DNA from: CAYNEI01 sp964396185
Lineage (GTDB): Archaea > Thermoplasmatota > SW-10-69-26
Length of the DNA: 45,270 bases
Assembly: GCA_964396185.1 (NCBI GenBank)
Contig: CAYNEI010000019.1
Coordinates: 1 to 45,270, forward strand
Direction: 5' to 3'
The position numbers and the translations under genes were made by a program. Within the stretch, counting starts at the first letter, position 1, and every line of letters begins with the position of its first letter. The notes beneath the pieces are model-generated. The model ran no database searches, was not told the origin of the DNA, and worked only from the letters and a program-made list of their open reading frames with translations. This document shows, piece after piece, positions 7,900 through 16,060 of the stretch.

Positions 7900-10068
7900 G
7901 TGCCTGTCATCGTCGAACCGTTCACCGCCGCCTCCCATCACGATGTGCTCAAGCTCCTTGTCCAGATCGGGCTCCTGCTCTTCACCGCCCGGGCTCTCGG
8001 CGAGATCTCCCAACGCCTGGGTCAACCCGCCGTGGTCGGCGAGCTGTTGGCCGGCATCCTTCTCGGACCCTCGTTGTTGAGTGGTGCCGTCCCCTGGGTC
8101 GGCTCGTGGATCCTGCCTCAGACCGAGATCCAGGGGTTCCTGCTCGAGACCGTGGCCCTGATCGGGGTCATGTTCTTGCTGATCATGACCGGGCTCGAGA
8201 CCGATCTCGCGTTGATCCGACGCCATGCACGTACAGCGCTGGGGGTCTCGTGGGGCGGCATCCTGGTGACCTTCAGCACCGGGCTTGCGCTGGGGTTCTG
8301 GTTGCCTGATGTCCTGCTGGCCGACCCTAGCCGGCGGGTCGTCTTCGCGCTGTTCGTGGCGACCGCCATGTCGATCTCGGCCATCCCGGTGATCGCCAAG
8401 GTCCTCATCGACATGGACCTGATCCGCCGTGACGTCGGCCAAACGATCCTTGCCGCTGGGATGAACGACGACACCATCGGCTGGATCCTGCTGGGGATCG
8501 TGGCGGGCCTGGCAGGCGCCGGGGGCTTTAGCTCCCTGGCGCTGGCCAAGACGGTCGGCAGCGTCCTGCTCTTCCTGTTCCTGAGCTTCACGGTGGGTCG
8601 CTGGCTGGCGAGGAGGAGCCTCTCCTTCGTGCAGGACCGCGTCTCCAGCACCGACCGTCTGCTCACCCTGGTCGTGATCCTCTCCTTCGCGTGGGGTGCC
8701 ATGACCCAGGCCCTCCACCTGGAACCGGTCCTCGGCGCCTTCGTCATGGGGATCATCTTCGGGCAGATGCCACGGCTCCCCCAGGATGTCCACCACAAGC
8801 TTGATGGCATCGCGTTGGGCATCTTCGCGCCCATCTTCTTCGCCGTGGCCGGCCTCAAGGTCAACGCCGCCAGCTTGGCCACCCCCCACCTTGCCTTCCT
8901 CACGCTGGTCGTGATCGCCATCGCCACCCTCGGCAAGGTCGCTGGCACCTATCTTGGTGCACGCTTCATCGGAGGCAAAGACCACTGGAACGCCCTCAGT
9001 TACGGCGCGGGTCTCAACGCCCGGGGCGCGCTGGAGATCATCATCGCCACGGTGGGGCTCAACCTCGGCATCCTCACCCAGGACATGTTCTCCATCATCG
9101 TGGTCATGGCCATGGTCACCTCCCTGATGGCACCAGCCTGTCTCCGGTTCGTCCTCCACCGGGTCGAGCCCAGCGAGGAGGAGGCCGAGCGCCTCCGTCG
9201 CGAGGAGCTGGCCGAGGGCAGCGTGGTGGCCAACATCCACCGGGTGCTGCTGCCCATCCGGCTCAGGGAGGATCCCATCTCAAGCAACGAGGTGGCGGAG
9301 GCTGCCCTCCTCGAGCGTCTCAGCGTCCAGCAGGACGTGTCGATCACCCTCTTGACCGTCGTCGATGATGCCGACAGACTCCAGGAGGCCCAGGCGATGC
9401 TCGAGGAGCTATCTACCCTCTTCCCTGACCGGGAGGTGCTGTCTCGGATCGTGGAAGGCCAGGACCCCGGCCAGGCCATCCTAGCGGAGGCGACCAACGA
9501 CTACGACCTGATCATGCTCGGCGCTTCGGAGGACCGGCAGAACCAGACCGAGGTCCTGTTCACACCGCTTGTGGACTACGTGGTCCGCATGGCCCCCTGC
9601 CCGACCATGGTTGTGCGGGGCCCACGGGAGATCGACGGGTGGACGCCGGATCGAATCCTGGTCGCCACCGATGGGTCCAAGGCCGCCCGGAACGCGGCCG
9701 AGTTCGCCTTCGCGTTGAACCGGGACGGGCAAGGGCGCGTGGTGGTGCTCAAGGTCGCAGAAGCCGAAGCAGAGGGATGGAGAGGCCCGGGTTCCAGCCG
9801 TGTCCGCGGCCGCCAGATGGCCTTGGGGCACCAGATCGTGCAAGAGCTTGAGGAGATGGGGCGAGCACTCGGGGCCGACGTGGAGGGCAAGGTCACCCTG
9901 GCCCCTGACCAGGTCAGCGGGATCCTGCACATGGCACGCCTGCGTGGAGCCAACCTGATCCTGCTCGGTACAGATGTCCATGCGGGTAGCGACCATCTCT
10001 ACCTTGGCCCTCAGGTCGAACGGTTGCTCGAGGAGGCCCCGTGCCCGGTCGTGGTCCTTAACACGTGA
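7900..10068 (+). CDS. CPA2-family (KefB-like) cation/H+ antiporter fused to two USP domains
   Basis: 722-residue protein. Residues 1-410 form a CPA2 Na+(K+)/H+ exchanger with about twelve to thirteen membrane segments; GELLAGILLGPSLL and NARGALEIIIATVGLN are family motifs. Residues about 440-565 and 575-722 are two universal-stress-protein domains, the second ending with LILLGTDVHAGSDHLYLG, near the G-x-x-G-x-x(9)-G-S nucleotide-binding consensus, and with CPVVVLNT. The fusion suggests exchange controlled by bound nucleotide, which is known for some USP-antiporter fusions but inferred here. The start is a GTG; no upstream ATG in frame fits. It is convergent with the next antiporter, 24 bases apart. 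Confidence 0.9.
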   Translation: MPVIVEPFTAASHHDVLKLLVQIGLLLFTARALGEISQRLGQPAVVGELLAGILLGPSLLSGAVPWVGSWILPQTEIQGFLLETVALIGVMFLLIMTGLETDLALIRRHARTALGVSWGGILVTFSTGLALGFWLPDVLLADPSRRVVFALFVATAMSISAIPVIAKVLIDMDLIRRDVGQTILAAGMNDDTIGWILLGIVAGLAGAGGFSSLALAKTVGSVLLFLFLSFTVGRWLARRSLSFVQDRVSSTDRLLTLVVILSFAWGAMTQALHLEPVLGAFVMGIIFGQMPRLPQDVHHKLDGIALGIFAPIFFAVAGLKVNAASLATPHLAFLTLVVIAIATLGKVAGTYLGARFIGGKDHWNALSYGAGLNARGALEIIIATVGLNLGILTQDMFSIIVVMAMVTSLMAPACLRFVLHRVEPSEEEAERLRREELAEGSVVANIHRVLLPIRLREDPISSNEVAEAALLERLSVQQDVSITLLTVVDDADRLQEAQAMLEELSTLFPDREVLSRIVEGQDPGQAILAEATNDYDLIMLGASEDRQNQTEVLFTPLVDYVVRMAPCPTMVVRGPREIDGWTPDRILVATDGSKAARNAAEFAFALNRDGQGRVVVLKVAEAEAEGWRGPGSSRVRGRQMALGHQIVQELEEMGRALGADVEGKVTLAPDQVSGILHMARLRGANLILLGTDVHAGSDHLYLGPQVERLLEEAPCPVVVLNT

Positions 10069-10092
10069 ACCAAGGCCCCCTCGCCGCGAGGG

Positions 10093-11370
10093 CTACGGCT
10101 CGTCCGCAGGCTCTACCGGGTCACCGGGCTCGGGCTCCACGGTTATCGGTTCCGCGATCCGGACAACGCCCTCGCAGCGTTCGAGCCAATCGATCCCCCA
10201 GGTCATGGTCGGCGGGACCAGAGCGGTGGTGAAGATCGCGAGGAAGACCAGGATGGTGAACAGGTCCTGGGTGATGATCCCAGCAGAGAGACCGATGCTG
10301 GCGATGATGATCTCGACGGTACCGCGGCCGTTCATGCCCAGCCCGATCACGAAGCCCTCCCGGCTGGTGAGCTTGGAGGGCAGAGCGCCTAGCCACGACC
10401 CGATGATCTTGCCGATGAACGCGACACCGGTCAGGAGGACCAGGATCCAGAGGTCCTGCCGGAAGACCGAGAGCGTCAGGTCGAAGCCGACGGTCACGAA
10501 GAAGATGGGTGCGAAGAAGCCGATGGCCAGGTCGTAGACCACCGTGTGTAGCCTCGTGTAGAGGCCCTTGCTGATCTCGGCTTGCCGCAGGAACATGCCG
10601 GCGATGAAGCCGCCGATGATCACGTGGAGGCCCAGGGCGTGCGCGATGGCGGCGAAGAGCAAGGCGACCAGCATGGCAACCGTGAAGGCGGCGGTCTTGT
10701 CGACGAACCCGTGCTTCTGCCGCAGCTCCTCGAGCCCGCGCCACATCTTGGGGAGGAAGGTGTACCCGATGAACAGGGTCACCGCGAAGAAGGCCACGGC
10801 TTCGATCAGGATGATCGAGATGGCCGACACATCGACCGTGCCGGCTGCAGCGAAGGCCATGACGCCTGCGAAGACGACCATGACACCCACATCCGAGATC
10901 AGGGCGCCGCCGAGGAGCACGCCGGCGATCCGGGTGTCCAGGAGGTCCATGTCCACCAAGATCCTGGACTTCGTGGCAAGCGACGTGGCGGCCATGGCCA
11001 GGCCGATGAACAGCGATGCCTCGAGGCTGGCACCGATGTAGACGCCTGCTACGGCGCCAAGTGCGAAGGGGAGCACGAAGCCCCCGATGGCCACGAGCAG
11101 AGACTGGGGGCCCAGGCGCACGATGTCGTCGATGTCCACCTCCATGCCCACGTAGACCATGAGCAGGAACACCCCGAACTCGGCGAAAACGGCCAGCGGC
11201 TCGCTGGGCCCCAAGAGACCCAGGATGGCTGGGCCGAACAGGATGCCGGCGAAGAGCTCCCCCATGAGCGCTGGGTAGCCCACGCGTTCCGAGAGGGCGC
11301 CGAAGACCCATGCGAGCCCGAGCACGACGAGCAGGTCAAGGACGTCGAAGGCGGCAGATTCCACGGCCAC
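10093..11370 (-). CDS. CPA2-family Na+/H+ antiporter without soluble domain
   Basis: 425-residue antiporter with twelve to thirteen membrane segments and a short acidic proline-rich tail. GELFAGILFGPAILG near residue 38 and MNGRGTVEIIIASIGL near residue 350 are the same family landmarks as in the 7900 gene, but there is no USP or TrkA domain. LATKSRILVDMDLL and GALISDVGV mark the core ion-binding helices, where D157-type acidic residues are expected. It begins 3 bases after the stop of the APC-USP gene and is almost certainly cotranscribed with it. The partner permease carries the USP domains that this protein lacks, which hints at a shared regulation; that is inference. Confidence 0.9.
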   Translation of the reverse strand: MAVESAAFDVLDLLVVLGLAWVFGALSERVGYPALMGELFAGILFGPAILGLLGPSEPLAVFAEFGVFLLMVYVGMEVDIDDIVRLGPQSLLVAIGGFVLPFALGAVAGVYIGASLEASLFIGLAMAATSLATKSRILVDMDLLDTRIAGVLLGGALISDVGVMVVFAGVMAFAAAGTVDVSAISIILIEAVAFFAVTLFIGYTFLPKMWRGLEELRQKHGFVDKTAAFTVAMLVALLFAAIAHALGLHVIIGGFIAGMFLRQAEISKGLYTRLHTVVYDLAIGFFAPIFFVTVGFDLTLSVFRQDLWILVLLTGVAFIGKIIGSWLGALPSKLTSREGFVIGLGMNGRGTVEIIIASIGLSAGIITQDLFTILVFLAIFTTALVPPTMTWGIDWLERCEGVVRIAEPITVEPEPGDPVEPADEP

Positions 11371-11373
11371 TGC

Positions 11374-13635
11374 TCAACCACCTCCTCCAAGGAACCGGTC
11401 CAACAAGCTCTGGTGCCATGGCTTGCGCCCCCTGTCGCCGCGCACGATGAGCACGGATGCATCGGTGCGTGCTGCGACCCGGTCGGTGAGATCGCCGAAC
11501 AGCGTGCGCCCGACGCGCGCCTGCTCGGAGGCGCCAAGGATCAGGAGGTCTGCTTCCCGACTGGCCTCCACCAGGGCCGATGCCACGTCCTCGGAGCGCA
11601 TCAGTTGGACCTGGGCGGGCGCGTCGACCAACTCACCGAGCTCGTGGAGGTAGGCCTGAGCGTTTCGAACGCGCTCATCTGGAGCATCGGGTGGGAGGAC
11701 CTTCACGAAGGTGACCCGGGCGCCGGCCAGGGATGCGATGGCATCAGCGGTCTCCACCTCCGCGCGCTCGTAGGGCCCGCCGCCGGTGGCGACCACGATG
11801 TTGGCGACCTCCTGGACCCCGCGGTGCTTGAAGATGGCCACCTGCGTGGGCGCCTTGCGCAGCACCGTGTCCACGTGGCTCTCCCGCAACCGATGGAGCC
11901 TGAACGGGCCGTGCCAGTCGATCAGGGCCAGCATGGTGTGCTCGTCGATGCGCGCGAGCAGAGCCCGGTCGCGGTCGTGGGTGACGATATGGTGGAGGTC
12001 TGTGGTGATGTCGTGCTCTGCGAGCCGGGAGAGGATCTTGACGGTCCACTCCGGATCCAGGGCGCTCTTGTGTCCGGAGAGGGGGACTTGGTGGGGGATC
12101 TCGGAGACCATGACAGCCTCGACCCGGGCCTCGTGCTTGCGGGCCAGGGCAGCGGCGAGCAAGAGCAGCTGTTTGTTCGGCTTGCCCTGCACCAGCTCGA
12201 CCACGATCTTGGGCTGATCGAGCTCGGGCTCTGGTGCAGGCGTGTCGGCCTGCTGGGGTTGCTCGAGGGCCTCGCGCTTCTCCTCGATGGATTTGACGTG
12301 GCGGACCCGGCGGAGCTGGTCGGCCAGCCCGTAGTCCGGGGTGACCGCCTCTGCCTTGCTGGCCTGCCAGAGGTACCAGCCGACGCCCATGGCGATGAAG
12401 ACCACCGCGCTGATCTGGGAGAGCGCCCCCATCTGGGGGATCAGCGCCAGGCAGGCCACGGTGCCGACGATCTGCATCCACGGGTACAGCGGCGCGGTGT
12501 AGGCGGGCTGGTACCACGGCGGGTTGGCCCGTCGAAGCAGGATCACGGACACGTTCAGGGCCGCGAAGACGAGGATCCCGAAGGTTCCGCCGAGCTTGGC
12601 CAGGGCCTCCACATCGAAGGCGACCACGAGGGCCAGCATGATCAGCCCCGTGAGCCAGATGGCCCGGGATGGGGTCTTGAACCGCTTGGAGATCTGGTTG
12701 AGCTTCGGGTTCATCAAGCCGTCCCGTGCCATGGCGAACGGGAAGCGGGCCGAGGAGAGCACCGCCGCGTTCCCCGTCGAGGTGGTGGCCAGGATGCCGG
12801 CCACGGCGACCACGGTTCCGCCGATCGCACCCAGGAAGATCGTGCCAGAATCAGCCAGGGGCGCGGCTCGGTCCCCGATCCCCGCGATGGGCAGCGTGCC
12901 CGTGACGATGAGCATGACGAGCACGTAGAGGCCCGTGACCAGCGCGACCGAGATGAGCATGCCCAGCGGGATGTCCCGGCCGGGGTCCTTGACCTCCTCG
13001 GCGATGGCGGTGGCCTTCACGATGCCCAGGTACGAGATGAACACGATGCCGGTGGTGAGCGTCACGCTGGACCAGTGGAAGTGGAAGAACGGGGTGAGCA
13101 GGCTGCGGTCCACGGCGAAGAGGCCGCGGGCCACGAAGACGCCCATGATGGCCAGCAAGAGCACCACCACGACGTTCTGGACCATGCCGCTGACCTTGGC
13201 GCCCAGCCAGTTGATCAGGATCAGCGCCGTTCCCCCGACAAGCGCGGTGATGAACACGGGGACCGGCGAGAAGAAGATGACGTACTGGCCGAGGCCGACC
13301 AGCGCGAAGCTGCCCTTGAGCACCAGCGAGAGCCAGGCGCCCAGCCCGACCACAGTGCCGATCAGCGGGCCCATGGCCCGGCTGACGAAGTAGTAGGAGC
13401 CGCCGGCCTTGGGCATGGCGGTGGAGAGCTCGGCTGCCGAGAACGTGCTCATGGCCGCGATGACGCCGGCGATGAGGAAGGAGAGCGCGGCAGCCGGTCC
13501 CGCGTTGGCGGCGGCTACACCGGGGAGAACGAAGATGCCGGCCCCGATCATGGTGCCCGTGGCGGTGGATGCCACGGCCGTGACGCCCAGCTCGCGGCTA
13601 AGCTCGGTCTCCCCACTCAGAGGGTCAGGGGTCAT
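11374..13635 (-). CDS. APC-superfamily amino-acid permease fused to two USP domains
   Basis: 753-residue transporter. Residues 12-435 are an APC-type amino acid/polyamine/organocation permease with about twelve membrane segments; TMIGAGIFVLPG is the conserved substrate-binding unwound helix 1 and FISYLGIVKATAIAEEVKDPGRDIP is the helix 6/loop region. Residues about 470-610 and 615-740 are two universal-stress-protein-like domains; the second has DLLILGASEQARVGRTLFG, close to the USP ATP-binding consensus, whereas the first looks degenerate. The transported solute is not predictable. Its operon with an antiporter 3 bases downstream suggests uptake coupled to ion or pH balance. GAGGGG precedes the ATG and a TATA-like GGTAAG lies at 13675-13680. 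Confidence 0.9.
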   Translation of the reverse strand: MTPDPLSGETELSRELGVTAVASTATGTMIGAGIFVLPGVAAANAGPAAALSFLIAGVIAAMSTFSAAELSTAMPKAGGSYYFVSRAMGPLIGTVVGLGAWLSLVLKGSFALVGLGQYVIFFSPVPVFITALVGGTALILINWLGAKVSGMVQNVVVVLLLAIMGVFVARGLFAVDRSLLTPFFHFHWSSVTLTTGIVFISYLGIVKATAIAEEVKDPGRDIPLGMLISVALVTGLYVLVMLIVTGTLPIAGIGDRAAPLADSGTIFLGAIGGTVVAVAGILATTSTGNAAVLSSARFPFAMARDGLMNPKLNQISKRFKTPSRAIWLTGLIMLALVVAFDVEALAKLGGTFGILVFAALNVSVILLRRANPPWYQPAYTAPLYPWMQIVGTVACLALIPQMGALSQISAVVFIAMGVGWYLWQASKAEAVTPDYGLADQLRRVRHVKSIEEKREALEQPQQADTPAPEPELDQPKIVVELVQGKPNKQLLLLAAALARKHEARVEAVMVSEIPHQVPLSGHKSALDPEWTVKILSRLAEHDITTDLHHIVTHDRDRALLARIDEHTMLALIDWHGPFRLHRLRESHVDTVLRKAPTQVAIFKHRGVQEVANIVVATGGGPYERAEVETADAIASLAGARVTFVKVLPPDAPDERVRNAQAYLHELGELVDAPAQVQLMRSEDVASALVEASREADLLILGASEQARVGRTLFGDLTDRVAARTDASVLIVRGDRGRKPWHQSLLDRFLGGGG

Positions 13636-13674
13636 GGCTCAACGACCCCTCGAGAAAATGGCAGCGCGCTTTCG

Positions 13675-13680
13675 GGTAAG
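13675..13680 (-). promoter_or_regulatory. TATA-like element of the permease-antiporter operon
   Basis: On the minus strand CTTACC predicts initiation near 13650, about 15 bases before the ATG at 13635. A second A/T-rich stretch (CATTTTCTC, 13652-13660) is closer and could be the functional box instead. Confidence 0.35.
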
Positions 13681-13744
13681 CCTTGCTCGGCCGCATCTTT
13701 GGGGAGGGGCAGGGTGGAACCCTCTACATAACTCAACCCGTTCG

Positions 13745-13750
13745 CTTAAG
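13745..13750 (+). promoter_or_regulatory. TATA-like element of the pyrophosphatase gene
   Basis: CTTAAG is centred 27 bases before the ATG at 13775 and supports a leaderless mRNA and that start codon. Confidence 0.5.
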
Positions 13751-13774
13751 CCGCTCGGCCTCCTGCAGGGAGCG

Positions 13775-14332
13775 ATGCCGCTGTTCAGCCGTGGAGAGGA
13801 CGAGGATGCTGGATCCGGTCAAGCAGAGGGCCCGCCGGGGGACGAGCTGGTCCTGCGTGTCATGGTCGAGATCCCCAAGGGCAGCCGGAACAAGTACGAG
13901 TACGACAAGCAGCGCGGCGTGATCGTGTTCGACCGCATGCTCTTCTCCTCGGTCCACTACCCCAGCGACTACGGCTTCATCGAGGACACCCTGGCCCGCG
14001 ACGGGGATGCCCTGGACGCCCTGGTGCTCGTCTGGGAGCCCACCTTCCCCGGGTGCGTGGTCGAGGCCCGGCCTGTTGGGGTCTTCCTCATGACCGATGA
14101 GAAGGGACCGGACGAGAAGATCCTCTGCGTGCCTGTGGCCGATCCCCAGTGGGCCCACGTGGAGACCCTGGACGACGCGCCCCCGCACCTGTTGAAGGAG
14201 ATCGAGCACTTCTTCGAGGTGTACAAGGACCTAGAGGAGAAGAAGGTCAGCATCGAGGGATGGCGAGACCAGGCCACGGCCATCGAGGTCGTCGAGGACG
14301 CGCGCGAGCGCTACCAGAAGGGCTCTCGGTGA
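13775..14332 (+). CDS. ppa: Soluble inorganic pyrophosphatase (family I)
   Basis: 185-residue cytosolic enzyme that hydrolyses pyrophosphate to two phosphates with Mg2+, pulling biosynthetic reactions forward. Active-site landmarks are present: E32, K35, R39 and E42 around VEIPKGSRNKYEYD; HYPSDYGFI; and the metal-binding D76, D78 and D81 in DGDALDALV, where the common proline after the second Asp is Ala. The first 24 residues are an acidic, glycine-rich extension not needed for the fold. The frame is open far upstream but that part is antisense to the permease; the ATG at 13775 fits the TATA spacing. It stands alone between divergent and convergent genes. Confidence 0.93.
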   Translation: MPLFSRGEDEDAGSGQAEGPPGDELVLRVMVEIPKGSRNKYEYDKQRGVIVFDRMLFSSVHYPSDYGFIEDTLARDGDALDALVLVWEPTFPGCVVEARPVGVFLMTDEKGPDEKILCVPVADPQWAHVETLDDAPPHLLKEIEHFFEVYKDLEEKKVSIEGWRDQATAIEVVEDARERYQKGSR

Positions 14333-14340
14333 TGGCGGGC

Positions 14341-14440
14341 ACCGCGGAGGCGCGGAGAGCGCGAAGGACGCAGAGGAACGCACGAAGGAAACCTGCTGTC
14401 GGTCTCTGCGCGGCCCCGCGTTCTCCGCGACTCCGCGGTA
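14341..14440. repeat. Long imperfect inverted repeat, family copy 1
   Basis: Left arm 14341-14376 (beginning ACCGCGGAGGCGCGGAGA) and right arm 14402-14440 (ending CGCGACTCCGCGGTA) pair imperfectly across a loop of about 25 bases. It fills the gap between the convergent pyrophosphatase and aminotransferase genes and could act as a bidirectional terminator. It contains the words CACGAAGG and CGGAG shared with the other copies at 17518, 24869 and 29819. Confidence 0.7.
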
Positions 14441-14452
14441 GAGGGTCGCCGC

Positions 14453-15580
14453 TCAGAGGCCGTCGAGCACCTTGGCGAGCACCTGGAGACCGCACTCGAT
14501 GTCCTCGAGGCTCGTGGCGAAGCTGAGCCGGATGTGCCCTTCGCCCAGCTCCCCGAAGGCAGAGCCAGGCACCGTGACCACGCCGGCGTCCAAGAGACGC
14601 ATGGCCAGCTCCATGCTATCCAGGGCCCCCTGGATGCGGGGGAAGGCGTAGATCGCGCCCGTGGGTGCCACGAGCTCGACGCCGTCGATGGCTTCCAGGC
14701 CCGCCACCACCGCCTCCCGGCGCTCCGTGAGCTCGCGCTGGAGGCGCTCGGTGTGATCCTGGGGGCCTTGGAGGGCAGCCAGGGCTGCGTGTTGGGCCGG
14801 GGTCGGGGGAGCGGCGTACATGTGGTAGCCCACGACCCGGATCTTGGCGGCCATCTCGGGGGGTGCGATGGCGTAGCCAAGCCGCCAGCCGGTCATGGCG
14901 TAGCGCTTGGAGAAGGTGTTGAAGTAGACGAGCTTCTCGATGCCGCGGTCGAGCAGCGAGACGTGGTCGCAGCCGTAGGTGAACGCGTCGTAGGCCTCGT
15001 CGCTGAGCAACCAGGCGTCGTTGTCCTCGGCGATGTCCTGGAGGCCCTGGATGCTGGCCTCGGTCAGGGTCGCACCCGTGGGGTTGCTGGGCGAGTTGAC
15101 GATGATGGCCTTGGTCTCGGGCGTGGCGGCCTCGGCCAGCGCGTCGAGATCGGGTTGGAAGCCGTCGTCGTGGTGGAGCGGGTAGCGCGTGGCGGTGCCC
15201 CCGCACAGGCGCGTGTGAGGCGCGTAGAGCACGAAGCCCGGGTCAGGCACGAGCACCTCGTCGCCGTCCTCCACGATGGACAACAGCGTGGCCAGCAAGG
15301 CAGAGGTGGAGCCAGTGGTAACGCCCACGTTGTCAGCCGAGAGGCCGGGCCACTGGGCCTGGTAGCGCTCCACGAGGGCTGCTCGCAGCGCCGGCAAGCC
15401 AGCGGTTGGGCTGTACCGGTTGCGACCCTCCCGCACCGCCCCGATGTAGGCCTCGATCACATGCTCGGGGGGTTGCAGATGGGGCTCCCCGATGCCAAGA
15501 TGGATCGCATCCTCGCTTGCAGCCTCGAAGAGCTTCCGGATCCCAGAGACGTCCAACCCTTCGACGCGGGAAGCGAACAC
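14453..15580 (-). CDS. Class I/II aminotransferase, aspartate-aminotransferase-like
   Basis: 375-residue fold-type I PLP enzyme. LGIGEPHLQPP (residues 28-38), VNSPSNPTGA (161-170), SDEAYDAF (193-200) and the Schiff-base lysine K225 in FSKRYAMTGWRLGY identify the aspartate/aromatic aminotransferase group. The C-terminal R in HIRLSFATS is the expected carboxylate-binding arginine. It is distinct from the 4250 gene and from HisC, so the window carries three paralogous aminotransferases. The start is a GTG with a TTTAG element 28 bases upstream (15605-15610), consistent with leaderless translation. The donor amino acid is uncertain. Confidence 0.9.
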   Translation of the reverse strand: MFASRVEGLDVSGIRKLFEAASEDAIHLGIGEPHLQPPEHVIEAYIGAVREGRNRYSPTAGLPALRAALVERYQAQWPGLSADNVGVTTGSTSALLATLLSIVEDGDEVLVPDPGFVLYAPHTRLCGGTATRYPLHHDDGFQPDLDALAEAATPETKAIIVNSPSNPTGATLTEASIQGLQDIAEDNDAWLLSDEAYDAFTYGCDHVSLLDRGIEKLVYFNTFSKRYAMTGWRLGYAIAPPEMAAKIRVVGYHMYAAPPTPAQHAALAALQGPQDHTERLQRELTERREAVVAGLEAIDGVELVAPTGAIYAFPRIQGALDSMELAMRLLDAGVVTVPGSAFGELGEGHIRLSFATSLEDIECGLQVLAKVLDGL

Positions 15581-15604
15581 GGCCCAGTAAGCGTTGGCTT
15601 CGGG

Positions 15605-15610
15605 CTAAAC
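15605..15610 (-). promoter_or_regulatory. TATA-like element of the 14453-15580 aminotransferase
   Basis: Minus-strand GTTTAG is centred 28 bases before the GTG start at 15580, the leaderless spacing. Confidence 0.4.
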
Positions 15611-15688
15611 CCTTCCGCCAAGGGTGTCACAGCACCGCACGGGCCTGCGGACCCCGTTCGTCCCAACCATGCCCAAGCCCGAAAGTTA

Positions 15689-15696
15689 CATATATT
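15689..15696 (+). promoter_or_regulatory. Strong TATA element inside the 15.6-16.1 kb gap
   Basis: ACATATAT is the most A/T-rich stretch for kilobases. Read rightward it predicts initiation near 15718-15720, just before the structured segment and mini-ORF described next. Read leftward it would give a leader of about 85 bases for the aminotransferase, but that gene has a better-spaced element of its own. Confidence 0.5.
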
Positions 15697-15718
15697 CAAT
15701 GCGCTCCATGGTGGCTCG

Positions 15719-15849
15719 CTCGATGATGCCCGGCCACCGATCCCCGGGACCCGCTGCCCCTCTCCAGCCCAACTTCGGCTTAGCCGGTGGGCTGGCAGGC
15801 AAGGGTCGAGCCGCCCGCGGCCCTGGCCCTGCGCCAGGGAGGTGCAACG
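15719..15849 (+). ncRNA. Candidate structured leader or small RNA
   Basis: Two strong hairpins follow the TATA element. The first has an 8-bp stem CCAGCCCA (15764-15771) / TGGGCTGG (15788-15795) enclosing an inner CGGC-TTA-GCCG stem. The second has a 7-bp stem CCCTGGC (15821-15827) / GCCAGGG (15833-15839) with a CCTGC loop; its 3' arm overlaps the start of the AGGGAGGTG ribosome-site sequence before the ATG at 15850. This could be a regulatory leader that masks translation or a free RNA. I recognise no known RNA family. Confidence 0.3.
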
Positions 15850-15909
15850 ATGCGGATCTACCACTTCAAACGAGGTAAGTGGCGAGACGAGGACGAGGAC
15901 GAGGAGTAA
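15850..15909 (+). CDS. Mini-ORF of 19 residues with an acidic tail
   Basis: MRIYHFKRGKWRDEDEDEE: a basic, aromatic N-terminal half and a run of seven acidic residues at the end. A good GGAGGTG sequence (15838-15844) stands 5 bases before the ATG, and a strong TATA element lies about 155 bases upstream. There are no homologues I recognise, and the ORF is so short that chance cannot be excluded. If real it would be a small cytosolic peptide translated from the structured transcript. No other rightward gene follows it; hisIE is convergent. Confidence 0.3.
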   Translation: MRIYHFKRGKWRDEDEDEE

Positions 15910-16060
15910 CTGAGCTCCCCCTCGAACCCACGCCAAGCCCCGGCGAGCAGGGGCCCGCCAGAGTCCCTGCCTAGCCCGGTGCCACCGTGGTTGAGCGATT
16001 CTTCAAGCAGAAGGGCACGAAGGATGCGTCAAGGCACCGTGGACAGGTCACAACGTTCCG

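Noticed and set aside
7657..9240. A 527-codon minus-strand frame opposite the CPA2-USP gene
   Set aside because: Its composition is the same antisense type (Asp, His and Gln rich) and the plus-strand gene has clear family motifs.
10582..13731. A very long open frame (1049 codons) on the plus strand antisense to the antiporter and permease genes
   Set aside because: It is rich in His, Asp, Gly and Arg with no domain or hydrophobic pattern, as expected for the opposite strand of GC-rich membrane-protein genes whose hydrophobic codons read as charged ones.
13409..13774. An N-terminal extension of the pyrophosphatase frame
   Set aside because: It lies antisense to the permease gene and upstream of the TATA element; pyrophosphatases do not carry it.
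15723..15878. A 51-codon ORF starting ATGATG just after the predicted transcript start
   Set aside because: Composition is Gly, Pro and Ala rich with no pattern, and it runs through both hairpins. The second-frame mini-ORF has the better ribosome site.
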